NCBI GenBank assembly: GCA_026931905.1
Contig: JAIXLB010000096.1
Span: 26,956-90,955 of the forward strand
Length of the DNA: 64,000 nucleotides
Direction of reading: 5' to 3'
From: Chitinophagales bacterium
GTDB taxonomy: Bacteria; Bacteroidota; Bacteroidia; Chitinophagales; Chitinophagaceae
In this document: positions 55,640-63,995 of the stretch, piece after piece
Layout of the letters: each line of letters begins with the position of its first letter
Numbering within the stretch: position 1 is the stretch's first letter
Position numbers and translations under genes: made by a program
The notes under the pieces: model-generated
Seen by the model: the letters and a program-made list of their open reading frames with translations, nothing else
Database searches by the model: none
Told to the model about the DNA's origin: nothing

Positions 55640-56338
55640 ATGAAACAATACAAACATCTTTTTTTTGATTTAGACCATACACTTTGGGATTTGGAAGCTA
55701 ATGCAAAAGAAACAATGTATGAACTTTATATAAAGTACAAATTATTGGAAATTGGCATAACCGATTTTGATATTTTTTTTGAAAAATATAGTGTGCATAA
55801 TGAAAAGTTGTGGAACAGATACACCAAAGGTTTTATAAAACAAGAAGAACTAAGATGGAAAAGGCTTTGGCTTACTTTTTTAGAATATAAAATTGCCAAC
55901 GAAAAGCTTTCAAAAGAAATGGCAGTAGATTTTTTAAACATCTTACCTACTAAAAAAAATTTATTTCCTTACACCATAGAAATATTAGAATACTTAAAAA
56001 ACAAAAATTACAACCTGCATTTAATAACAAATGGATTTGAGGCAGTACAATTTAAAAAAATTAGCAACAGTAATATTCAAATATTTTTTCAGGAAGTTAT
56101 TACATCGGAATCGAGTAATAGTTTAAAACCCAACAAAGAAATTTTTGATTTTGCTTTACAAAAAGCAAGAGCTAATGTGTACGAAAGTATGATGATTGGC
56201 GATAATGTAGAAGCTGATATTCAAGGAGGAATTAATGCAGGAATGGATACTGTTTTTGTAAATCATTTGAACATAAAAACTGATGTACAACCCACTTTTA
56301 GTGTAACACACTTGCAACAAATTGAAAACATTTTATAA
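55640..56338 (+). CDS. yjjG: YjjG-family noncanonical pyrimidine nucleotidase (HAD)
   Basis: From the ATG at 55640 the protein has 232 residues and begins MKQYKHLFFDLDHTLWDLEA, the standard start of this family; the ATG at 55619 adds seven residues without support. Motif I is FDLDHTLWD, motif II is LITNGFE, motif III Lys is in SSNSLKPNKEIF and motif IV is MIGDNVEADIQGG. YjjG enzymes hydrolyse 5'-nucleotides of modified pyrimidines and so clean the nucleotide pool. Confidence 0.9.
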   Translation: MKQYKHLFFDLDHTLWDLEANAKETMYELYIKYKLLEIGITDFDIFFEKYSVHNEKLWNRYTKGFIKQEELRWKRLWLTFLEYKIANEKLSKEMAVDFLNILPTKKNLFPYTIEILEYLKNKNYNLHLITNGFEAVQFKKISNSNIQIFFQEVITSESSNSLKPNKEIFDFALQKARANVYESMMIGDNVEADIQGGINAGMDTVFVNHLNIKTDVQPTFSVTHLQQIENIL

Positions 56339-56431
56339 TACTTTTTATTGAATTATAATTTGTTACAGTTACGATAACCGAAAAAAGCAACGATCGTCAA
56401 TGTGTAAATGAATTACTCCAAACTAAAATCA

Positions 56432-56439
56432 TAAATTTG
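56432..56439 (+). promoter_or_regulatory. -7 box TAAATTTG upstream of nfu
   Basis: A match to TAnnTTTG 20 bases before the ATG at 56460. It overlaps the region of the alternative TTG start at 56442, which would then lie upstream of the transcript start and is therefore rejected. Confidence 0.55.
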
Positions 56440-56459
56440 CATTGTTAAAGTATTTTTTT

Positions 56460-57059
56460 ATGATAAAAACAGGCAATCCAATAATTAGTATTTATACAGA
56501 AATGACTCCTAACCCAGAGACAATGAAATTTGTTGCAAACAAATTATTGTACCCAGGGAAAAGTATAGATTTTCAAGATGAAAGCATGGCAGAACCATCG
56601 CCATTGGCAAAAGAATTATTTAGTTTTCCTTTTATTAAAGGCGTTTTCATTGCAAGCAATTTTGTAACACTTACTAAAACAATAGAAACTGAAGATTGGG
56701 AAGATGTTATTCCAACGATTAAAGATTTTTTAAAGGAATATTTGGAAAATGGTGGTGTAATAATAAATGAAGAAGATTTAGCAAAATCTATTCAAGAATC
56801 AAATAATACTATTAGTGATGATGATTCTGATATTGTAAAACGTGTAAAGGAATTATTGGAAAATTATGTAAAACCTGCTGTAGAAATGGATGGTGGTGCT
56901 ATACAATTTAAAAGTTATAACAATGGTGTTGTAAATGTAATTTTACAAGGAAGTTGTAGTGGCTGCCCCAGTAGTATGATTACTTTAAAAGCAGGTATTG
57001 AAGGAATGATGAAACGCATGATTCCAGAAGTGAAAGAAGTTATTGCAGAGGCAGATTAA
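56460..57059 (+). CDS. nfu: NifU-family iron-sulfur scaffold protein
   Basis: The 199-residue protein has an N-terminal Nfu_N domain (IYTEMTPNPETMKFVANKLL to about residue 95), a linker, and a C-terminal NifU-like domain with Cys166 and Cys169 in GSCSGCPSS. It delivers 4Fe-4S clusters to apo-enzymes. The start is set at 56460 because the upstream TTG at 56442 falls inside the promoter region. A strong terminator follows at 57105. Confidence 0.93.
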   Translation: MIKTGNPIISIYTEMTPNPETMKFVANKLLYPGKSIDFQDESMAEPSPLAKELFSFPFIKGVFIASNFVTLTKTIETEDWEDVIPTIKDFLKEYLENGGVIINEEDLAKSIQESNNTISDDDSDIVKRVKELLENYVKPAVEMDGGAIQFKSYNNGVVNVILQGSCSGCPSSMITLKAGIEGMMKRMIPEVKEVIAEAD

Positions 57060-57104
57060 TTTGGGTATTTTTTCTTTTTCATATTTTGTATATAGTGTTA
57101 ATGT

Positions 57105-57147
57105 AATCAGCCATTTTGAGAAATTCAAAATGGCTGATTTGTTTTTT
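57105..57147 (+). terminator. intrinsic terminator after nfu
   Basis: AATCAGCCATTTTGA (57105-57119) pairs perfectly over 15 bases with 57125-57139 around a five-base loop, followed by a T run. It lies against the stop codon of the convergent MBL gene. Confidence 0.85.
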
Positions 57148-58015
57148 ACATTTCGCTGAGCTTAAAAAACGAATGAGGCTTTATACCTTTTTCTGTTTGT
57201 AGTAAAGTACAACATTCGTTTGTTACATCATGTTCAAAAAGCAAGGTGTAATTATTTTGTACAGCCTCTTGTAAAAAAGATTTTTTTTCTTGTAATGTAG
57301 TTAAAGGAAACATGTCATAAGCCATAACATAAGGCAATGGAATATGTGCAGCACTGGGTAATAAATCTGCCATATACACAACAGTTTTTCCTTTGTAATT
57401 TATTTGAGGCAGCATCATCATTTCTGTATGTCCATTTACAAATCTTATACTAATATTATCAGAAAATTGAGTTGCTCCTAATTGGTTGGTTTGTTCTAAA
57501 TTATTAGTTGGTGTTGCTATAAATTTTAACTGCCCACTTTCTTGTATGGGCAAAATATTTTCTTTTAAGAAAGAGGCTTTTTCTCTTGCATTAGGCTGTG
57601 TTGCCCACTGCCAGTGCATTTCATTGCTCCAATAAGTTGCATTTTTAAAAGCAGGAATTAATTTTTCGCCTACACGTTCTACACTTCCTCCACAATGATC
57701 AAAATGTAAGTGTGTAAGAATTACATCGGTAATATCGTCTTTGCTAAAACCATATTTTGCAAGCGATTTTTCTAAAGTATTATTGCCATTCAAATAATAA
57801 TAAGAGAAAAATTTTGCATCTTGTTTATTGCCAATGCCTGTATCTACTAAAATTAATTTATTGCCATCTTCAATTAATAAACAACGCATTGCCCAATTAC
57901 ACATATTGTTTTCATCGGCTGGATTTAGTTTATTCCAAATACTTTTTGGTACTACACCAAACATAGCACCCCCATCTAATTTAAAATTTTCAGTTTCTAT
58001 ACTATACAGTTGCAT
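57146..58015 (-). CDS. MBL-fold metallo-hydrolase
   Basis: The 289-residue protein has the zinc-binding motif THLHFDHCGG at residues 101-110 (His102, His104, Asp106, His107), an upstream LVDTGIG and a downstream VNGHTEMMM and FEHDV, giving the full set of metal ligands. The group includes lactonases and sulfur-oxidation hydrolases, but the substrate here is unknown. Its start overlaps the end of the upstream MFS gene by 14 bases, so the two are translationally coupled and may work together. Confidence 0.9.
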   Translation of the reverse strand: MQLYSIETENFKLDGGAMFGVVPKSIWNKLNPADENNMCNWAMRCLLIEDGNKLILVDTGIGNKQDAKFFSYYYLNGNNTLEKSLAKYGFSKDDITDVILTHLHFDHCGGSVERVGEKLIPAFKNATYWSNEMHWQWATQPNAREKASFLKENILPIQESGQLKFIATPTNNLEQTNQLGATQFSDNISIRFVNGHTEMMMLPQINYKGKTVVYMADLLPSAAHIPLPYVMAYDMFPLTTLQEKKSFLQEAVQNNYTLLFEHDVTNECCTLLQTEKGIKPHSFFKLSEM

Positions 58016-59309
58016 ACGTTTCTTTTTTTTGAATTTTAATGGTATATAATAAAATAATCAATCCTATAAAAAATAAAAAACCTAATAACAAAACAGAGTT
58101 TCGTTGCGAACCTCCAGCTAATTCTGTAATATAGCCATAGCCAAACATTCCTAATACAATAGCCACTTTTTCTGTTACATCAAAAAAACTAAAAAACGAA
58201 GTTGTTTCTTTTACCTCAGGCATTAATTTAGCATAGGTAGAGCGACTTAAACTTTGTATGCCACCCATTACAAAACCTACAACAACAGCTAATACATAAA
58301 AAATATTGATGTTGCCTTTGGGTATAAAATAACCCCCTATACAAATGCCAATCCAAATGATTACTGCTACAACTAAAGATTGCAAATTACCAATTTTAGC
58401 TGAAAGTTTTGAAAGAAGTGTTGCACCTGGAATAGCAACTAACTGTATTAATAAAATTGCAATTATAAGGTTAGATGTTGGTATTGCTAATTCACTTTTT
58501 CCATACAAGGTTGCAGCCAGCATAACTGTTTGTACACCCATATTGTAAAAGAAAAAAGCTATTAAAAATCTTTTTAAAATAGGTAATGATTTTAATTGCT
58601 TCCATACTTTTCTTAACTCAATAAACCCATTGGCTAAAATGTTTTTTTCTGGTCTGCTTGCAGATGCAATGCCTTTGGGTAAAACAAATAATGTTCGTTG
58701 TGCAAAACCAAACCACCAAATACCTACTAAAAGAAAAGAAATTTGTAATGCCTTACTATCTGATGTTATGCCAAACCACTCTTGTTTAAATAACAATACA
58801 AAACAAATAACTTGCAATAAAACACTACCAATATAGCCCATTACAAACCCTTTTGCACTTACACTATCTCTATCTTTTTCTGCTGCTATTTCTGGTAAAT
58901 ACGAGTTATAAAAAACAACGCTTGCCCAAAATCCAATACATGCTATTATCATTAAAAATATTCCTAACCCAAGATTATTTTCATTAAAAAAAAACAAACC
59001 ACTACAAGCAATACTGCCTATGGTACAAAAAAAACGAAGAAATGATTTTTTATTTCCTTTATAATCTGCAATAGAAGAAAGAATGGGAGAAATAATGGCA
59101 ACAATTAAAAATGCAATACCTAAAGCATAATTGTATAAAGAAGTATTTACAAAAGTTCTACCCAACAATTTTACTTCATTGTTATTATTAGATGTTACAG
59201 CTTCGTAATAAGCAGGAAACATGGTTGAAGTAATAACAAGATTGTAAGCACTATTTGCCCAATCGTACATTGCCCAAGCATTAATAACTTTCTTAGAAGC
59301 TGTTTGCAT
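58002..59309 (-). CDS. MFS transporter of the Atg22/UMF1 family
   Basis: The 435-residue membrane protein has about twelve transmembrane segments and opens with VINAWAMYDWANSAYNLVIT, the characteristic N terminus of UMF1/Atg22-like major facilitators. The GGIQSLSRSTYAKLMPE segment in the second half is also typical. Substrates of bacterial members are poorly known. It precedes the MBL-hydrolase gene with a 14-base overlap. Confidence 0.88.
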   Translation of the reverse strand: MQTASKKVINAWAMYDWANSAYNLVITSTMFPAYYEAVTSNNNNEVKLLGRTFVNTSLYNYALGIAFLIVAIISPILSSIADYKGNKKSFLRFFCTIGSIACSGLFFFNENNLGLGIFLMIIACIGFWASVVFYNSYLPEIAAEKDRDSVSAKGFVMGYIGSVLLQVICFVLLFKQEWFGITSDSKALQISFLLVGIWWFGFAQRTLFVLPKGIASASRPEKNILANGFIELRKVWKQLKSLPILKRFLIAFFFYNMGVQTVMLAATLYGKSELAIPTSNLIIAILLIQLVAIPGATLLSKLSAKIGNLQSLVVAVIIWIGICIGGYFIPKGNINIFYVLAVVVGFVMGGIQSLSRSTYAKLMPEVKETTSFFSFFDVTEKVAIVLGMFGYGYITELAGGSQRNSVLLLGFLFFIGLIILLYTIKIQKKETYATV

Positions 59310-59353
59310 GTAGTACAGTTAGATGTTTAAACTTTAAAGATAAGAGATAGCAC

Positions 59354-59387
59354 AAAAAAGCACTATAGTTTTTTATAGTGCTTTTGT
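59354..59387 (-). terminator. terminator after the lipoprotein gene
   Basis: AAAAGCACTATA (59356-59367) pairs perfectly with 59374-59385. On the minus strand it ends in TTTTTT, 18 bases beyond the stop codon at 59406. Confidence 0.75.
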
Positions 59388-59405
59388 ACATGTAAGTTTT
59401 GGTTG

Positions 59406-59864
59406 TTATTTTGAGGTAGAATCTGTAGTGGATTCTGAAGGATTGGTAAGCCCTTCTATGGGTTCATCTTTAAAGGTTTTATAAGGTTTAAACTCATCAT
59501 CTGTTAAAACTAAATTTACTTTACTTTCAGGATATACACTAATATTTATTAAAAAACGAAGCATAACAAAACTTCCGTTTAAAGTAGAGTCTGCCTTTAA
59601 TTTACTTTCATCAACCACCATGCCTACATTATAAACTCCATGTTCTTTGATAAGTTGAATAGAGCGTTTATTGGTTAAATCTTTCCAAGTTGTATCTAAG
59701 AATACGCCTAATTTTCTTCCATCTTCTTCTGTGGTACTATCACCTTTAATATACACTTCTACTTTATCGCTTATTTTAATTTTTTTTCCATAAGATGAGG
59801 TAAAAAAGTTGCAAGAAGCAAGGGTTATAACAATACAAGCAACAAAGCATAAATTCTTTTTCAT
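59406..59864 (-). CDS. lipoprotein of unknown function
   Basis: The 152-residue product has a signal peptide ending in the lipobox LASC with lipidated Cys18. The mature part is a small alpha+beta domain with SDKVEVYIKGDSTTEEDGRK, FVMLRFLINISVYPESKVNL and a low-complexity Thr/Ser tail. I recognise no family. It lies between uppP and the MFS gene on the same strand, with a terminator of its own. Confidence 0.75.
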   Translation of the reverse strand: MKKNLCFVACIVITLASCNFFTSSYGKKIKISDKVEVYIKGDSTTEEDGRKLGVFLDTTWKDLTNKRSIQLIKEHGVYNVGMVVDESKLKADSTLNGSFVMLRFLINISVYPESKVNLVLTDDEFKPYKTFKDEPIEGLTNPSESTTDSTSK

Positions 59865-59942
59865 AAAAAATAGTTTTGTTTTATTTGAAACAAAGAAAAT
59901 TAAAAATCAAATCAAAATTATCAGTAGCAATGGGTATTTTAT

Positions 59943-60767
59943 TTATTGAATAAATCCATTTAAAAACAATATTAATAAAATAACACCAATAATTATTCTA
60001 TACCAACCCCACATTTTGAAACCAAATTTATTTAATAAAGCAATAAAAGATTTTATTGCAATTAATGCAACAACAAAAGCAATTACATTTCCTAAAATAA
60101 AATTAATCATGTTGCTTTTATCAGCCATAATCATTTCGTATCCTTTTGCTTGATGAACAGTTCCTTCACCCCAAGTTTTTACAAATACTGAATATACAGT
60201 AACAGCCAACATGGTTGGTACAGCTAAAAAAAACGAAAACTCTGCAGCTGCTTTTCTGCTTAAACCCAAAGCCATTCCTCCAATAATAGAAGCTGCACTT
60301 CTACTTGTGCCAGGCATCATAGCAAGACATTGAAAAAAACCAATAGTTACTGCAGTTTTATTAGAGATTTGTTCTTCTTCAACAATTTTTGGATTTTTAA
60401 ACCAGCTATCAACAAACAACAAAATAATTCCTCCAACAATTAATACAATAGTAATAGCAATTTGATTGCCTAAAACGGCTTCTATTTTTTCATCAAATAA
60501 TTTTCCTAAAACCAATGCAGGTATTACAGCTAATGTAAGTTTAATGTAAAATTTAAAATTTTTAAACTGAAAGAATTTAGTCCAATAGGCAACAACCACA
60601 GCCAAGATTGCTCCAAACTGAATACTTACTTGATACATTTTTAAAAACTCATCTTCTTTTATACCCATTAAATGTGCAGTAAACCCCATGTGTGCAGTTG
60701 ATGAAATGGGTAAAAATTCTGTTAAACCCTCTACGATTGCTATAACAATAGCTTGTATTGTATTCAT
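59943..60767 (-). CDS. uppP: undecaprenyl-diphosphate phosphatase
   Basis: The 274-residue inner-membrane enzyme (BacA family) removes a phosphate from undecaprenyl diphosphate so that the lipid carrier can be reused in cell-wall synthesis. Both family motifs are intact: EGLTEFLPISSTAH at residues 13-26 and MPGTSRSAASIIGG in the second half. Overproduction of this family gives bacitracin tolerance. It is divergent from mutL with a 17-base palindrome between them. Confidence 0.96.
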   Translation of the reverse strand: MNTIQAIVIAIVEGLTEFLPISSTAHMGFTAHLMGIKEDEFLKMYQVSIQFGAILAVVVAYWTKFFQFKNFKFYIKLTLAVIPALVLGKLFDEKIEAVLGNQIAITIVLIVGGIILLFVDSWFKNPKIVEEEQISNKTAVTIGFFQCLAMMPGTSRSAASIIGGMALGLSRKAAAEFSFFLAVPTMLAVTVYSVFVKTWGEGTVHQAKGYEMIMADKSNMINFILGNVIAFVVALIAIKSFIALLNKFGFKMWGWYRIIIGVILLILFLNGFIQ

Positions 60768-60833
60768 AATAAAAATGTATTCAATTAAGTATCAAACAAA
60801 GAAAACAGAGTTTTCTAATACTTCAAAAAGTTT

Positions 60834-60850
60834 ATTAGTACAGTACTAAT
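60834..60850. promoter_or_regulatory. 17-base perfect palindrome between uppP and mutL
   Basis: ATTAGTACAGTACTAAT is a perfect palindrome around a single central base, located in the divergent promoter region. It is the size of a dimeric repressor operator. A short run of Ts follows, so a small hairpin is also possible. Confidence 0.4.
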
Positions 60851-60910
60851 TTTTTTGTTTTTAAATGGCAACAGCACAGATTCTTTGTGCAAATCTTGCT
60901 ATAAAAAAAC

Positions 60911-60918
60911 TACATTTG
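60911..60918 (+). promoter_or_regulatory. -7 box TACATTTG upstream of mutL
   Basis: A match to TAnnTTTG, 23 bases before the GTG start of mutL. TTTG at 60884-60887 is a possible but widely spaced -33 element. Confidence 0.5.
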
Positions 60919-60941
60919 AAGCCTTTAAAAATTGAATTGTA

Positions 60942-62762
60942 GTGGCAGATATTATTGAACTTTTACCAGATAGTATAGCAAACCAAATAGCAGCAGGCGA
61001 AGTAATACAACGTCCTTCAAGTGCTGTAAAAGAACTTTTAGAAAATGCCGTAGATGCAAATGCTACTGAAATAAAACTAATAATTACTGAGGCTGGTAAA
61101 ACACTTGTTTCTGTTATTGATAATGGAAAAGGAATGAGTGAAACTGATGCCAGGATGGCTTTTGAACGACATGCTACCAGTAAAATTAAAAAAATAGACG
61201 ACCTTTTTAGTATTAGAACAATGGGTTTTAGAGGAGAGGCTTTGGCAAGTATTGCTGCTGTAGCTCAAGTAGAACTTAAAACAAAAAAACAAGAAGATGA
61301 ATTAGGCACTTACATAGAAATTGAAAACAGCATTGTAAAAAAGCAAGAGCCTTGTGCTTGTAATGTTGGCACAACTATAAGCATGAAAAATTTATTTTTC
61401 AATGTACCTGCAAGAAAAAATTTTTTGAAAAGTAATGCATCAGAAATGAAGCATATTGTAGAAGAATTTATTCGTGTAGCAATGGCTTTTCCTGAAATTC
61501 ATTTTTCTTTAGTAAGCAATGGGCAACAAGTTTTTCACTTAGATGCAGGAACATTTAAACAACGCATTGTACAAATTTTAGGTACGAATTATAATGCTAA
61601 ATTAGTAATGGTAAAAGAGCAAACAGATTACATGAATATTTATGGATTTGTTGGCAAACCAGAAGCAGCTAAAAAAACAAGGGGTGACCAATATTTTTTT
61701 GTAAACAATCGTTTTATAAAAAGTGCTTATTTAAACCATGCAGTAGCTAATGCTTTTGAAAATATGATTGCAAAAGACAGTTATCCAAGTTATGTTTTAT
61801 TTATTGATTTAGACCCTGCACAAATAGATATTAATGTACACCCTACCAAGCAGGAAATAAAATTTGAAGACGAAAAAATAATTTATGCTTTTGTTCAAGC
61901 TGCAGTAAAACATGCTTTGGCACAGTTTAGCATAGCACCAAGTTTAGACTTTACATTAAACCCAGAAATACAAAACTTAGATGCAGTAAACAAACCTTTT
62001 ACAACAGAAAAAAAAGAATTAACTGCATCTGGAAATTTATACAAAACATTTACAGGCAAACATCAAGCTCATAAAATAGAACCCAACGAAAAAAGCGAAC
62101 TAAAGCACTGGAAAGATTTTTTTACTAATAAAGAACAATACAATTCAATAAGCAACCCAACAGAAAATGTTTTATTACAAACACTTCCAAAATTTAGCAA
62201 CACATATATTCAATTACACAACACATACATTTTAACTTCTAATAATTCAGGCTTTATGTTAGTGCATCAGCAGCATGCACACGAAAGAATTTTGTACGAA
62301 AAATATATTGCACAATCACATAGTACGCAACCTACTGTTCAAAAAATATTATTTCCTGTAACCATAGAATTAGCAACACCCGATGCAATTTTATTAGAAG
62401 ATTTATTACCCGATATTATTGCACTTGGTTATCAAATAGAACCTTTTGGTAACAACACTTTTATTATTCAAGGCACACCTGCAGATGTTATTCAAGGCAA
62501 TGAAAAAAACTCTATTGAGCTTTTATTAGAACAGTTTAAACATTTTAGCACCGATATAAAATACAGTAAAAGAGAAAAATTAATACGTTGTATAAGCAGG
62601 CAACAAGCTATAAAAACAGGTACGGCTTTATCTCAAAACGAAATGCAAACCCTTTTAGAGCATTTATTTCAATGTACTACACCCAATGTTACACCTTCTG
62701 GCAATCCTACTTATATAGAATTTAAAGAAGATTATTTAGATAGAATGTTTGGTAAAATTTAG
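60942..62762 (+). CDS. mutL: DNA mismatch repair protein MutL, endonuclease motifs degenerate
   Basis: The 606-residue protein begins at a GTG (an in-frame TGA lies just upstream) with MADIIELLPDSIANQIAAGE. The GHKL ATPase motifs ELLENAVDAN, DNGKGM and GFRGEALASIAAV are intact. The C-terminal dimerisation domain is present, but the DQHAx2Ex4E endonuclease motif reads HQQHAHERILYE at residues 442-453, and CPHGRP is replaced by TPSGNP at 584-589. It therefore resembles a non-nicking MutL. MutS is not in the window. Confidence 0.95.
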   Translation: MADIIELLPDSIANQIAAGEVIQRPSSAVKELLENAVDANATEIKLIITEAGKTLVSVIDNGKGMSETDARMAFERHATSKIKKIDDLFSIRTMGFRGEALASIAAVAQVELKTKKQEDELGTYIEIENSIVKKQEPCACNVGTTISMKNLFFNVPARKNFLKSNASEMKHIVEEFIRVAMAFPEIHFSLVSNGQQVFHLDAGTFKQRIVQILGTNYNAKLVMVKEQTDYMNIYGFVGKPEAAKKTRGDQYFFVNNRFIKSAYLNHAVANAFENMIAKDSYPSYVLFIDLDPAQIDINVHPTKQEIKFEDEKIIYAFVQAAVKHALAQFSIAPSLDFTLNPEIQNLDAVNKPFTTEKKELTASGNLYKTFTGKHQAHKIEPNEKSELKHWKDFFTNKEQYNSISNPTENVLLQTLPKFSNTYIQLHNTYILTSNNSGFMLVHQQHAHERILYEKYIAQSHSTQPTVQKILFPVTIELATPDAILLEDLLPDIIALGYQIEPFGNNTFIIQGTPADVIQGNEKNSIELLLEQFKHFSTDIKYSKREKLIRCISRQQAIKTGTALSQNEMQTLLEHLFQCTTPNVTPSGNPTYIEFKEDYLDRMFGKI

Positions 62763-62840
62763 TGCAGAAGAATAAAAATTTAATCAGTTTTCAATTAATT
62801 AAACTTCATTAAAACCATTGCTACAAAAGGGTTTTATAAT

Positions 62841-62877
62841 AAAAAAGGGGCCAGGATAAAGATCCAGCCCCGTTTTT
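62841..62877. terminator. bidirectional terminator between mutL and transketolase
   Basis: GGGGC (62847-62851) pairs with GCCCC (62867-62871) and an inner GGAT/ATCC helix. An A run precedes and a T run follows, so it can stop transcription in both directions, serving mutL (plus) and the transketolase gene (minus). Confidence 0.8.
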
Positions 62878-62987
62878 AAAATCCAATATCCTATGAAAAA
62901 CCGCTGCTAAGGTAAAGGCTAATAACGACAAATCAATACTCCAATCGGTTTTTTTTCTTAAAATTTTTTAAAATAGCACCTAACTCA

Positions 62988-63824
62988 TTAATAATCTCCT
63001 ATTGTTTCTGGTAATTGAGCTAAAGCTTTGGCTAATTGCTCATCATTAGGAGCAATACCATGCCATTCGTGTCCATTTTCCATAAAATCTACACCTTTAC
63101 CCATTGTTGTACTCATTAAAATACAAATTGGTTTTCCTTTACCAGTAAGGCTTTTAGCGTTTTCAAGTGTATCAATTAAATCATCAATATTATTGCCATT
63201 CGTTTCTAAAACATGCCAATTAAATGCTTCGAATTTTGCTCTTAAACTTTCTAAACTTAAAACTTTTTCTGTGGGTCCATCAATTTGTTGTCCATTATAA
63301 TCAATTGTTGTTATTAAATTATCAACTTTGTTATGTGGTGCAAACATAGCAGCCTCCCAAATTTGTCCTTCTTGTAATTCGCCATCGCCATGCAATGAAA
63401 AAACTAACCCTTTATCATTGTTTAATTTTTTTGTAAGAGCAGCACCAATAGCAACACTTAAACCTTGACCCAATGATCCACTTGCAACTCTTACACCTGG
63501 TAAATGTTCGTGTGTTGTAGGATGCCCTTGTAACCTTGAATTTATTTTTCTGAAAGTTGCTAATTCCTTTACATCAAAAAAGCCTGCTCTTGCTAATACA
63601 GAATAAAACAAAGGAGAAATATGACCATTGGAAAGAAAAAACACATCTTCATTTGTACCATTCATATTAAAATCTGTTTTGTATTTCATAGTATGAAAAT
63701 ATAATACAGTTAAAAAATCTGTACAACCTAATGAACCACCAGGATGCCCACTTTGAACCGCATGTACCATGCGTACTATATCTCTTCTAATTTGTGTAGC
63801 TAATGCTTTTAAATTATTTTGCAT
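62988..63824 (-). CDS. transketolase, N-terminal subunit
   Basis: The 278-residue protein is the thiamine-diphosphate-binding half of a split transketolase. It shows HAVQSGHPGGSLGCTDFLTV, ASGSLGQGLSVAIGAA, and the diphosphate/metal motif GDGELQEGQIWEAA continuing to TIDYNGQQIDG. Together with a C-terminal subunit it interconverts pentose-phosphate sugars. The partner, usually the next gene downstream, is not there: the next gene is mutL on the other strand. A related role in terpenoid or other C2-transfer chemistry cannot be excluded. Confidence 0.9.
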   Translation of the reverse strand: MQNNLKALATQIRRDIVRMVHAVQSGHPGGSLGCTDFLTVLYFHTMKYKTDFNMNGTNEDVFFLSNGHISPLFYSVLARAGFFDVKELATFRKINSRLQGHPTTHEHLPGVRVASGSLGQGLSVAIGAALTKKLNNDKGLVFSLHGDGELQEGQIWEAAMFAPHNKVDNLITTIDYNGQQIDGPTEKVLSLESLRAKFEAFNWHVLETNGNNIDDLIDTLENAKSLTGKGKPICILMSTTMGKGVDFMENGHEWHGIAPNDEQLAKALAQLPETIGDY

Positions 63825-63898
63825 ATTTTTTGTCTTTAAGGCAGCGAAGTTAATTTTTTTTAGCTCTCATAAATGGTGTATTTAATAATTGAAGGAAG

Positions 63899-63995
63899 CA
63901 TTTCAAGTTTTCGCACCTCGGGTTCTTAAAATACTATTTTTTGCCAACGTAAATCTTTTAAATAAGAACTTTATAGGATGCGAAAATTTGAAATG
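63899..63995. repeat. nested inverted repeat at the right window edge
   Basis: CATTTCAAGTTTTCGCA (63899-63915) is the inverted counterpart of 63979-63995 with 16 of 17 matches. Inside it, GTTCTTA (63922-63928) pairs with TAAGAAC (63963-63969). Together they form a long potential hairpin or cruciform of about 97 bases upstream of the transketolase gene. No ORF lies in 63825-64000. Confidence 0.55.
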
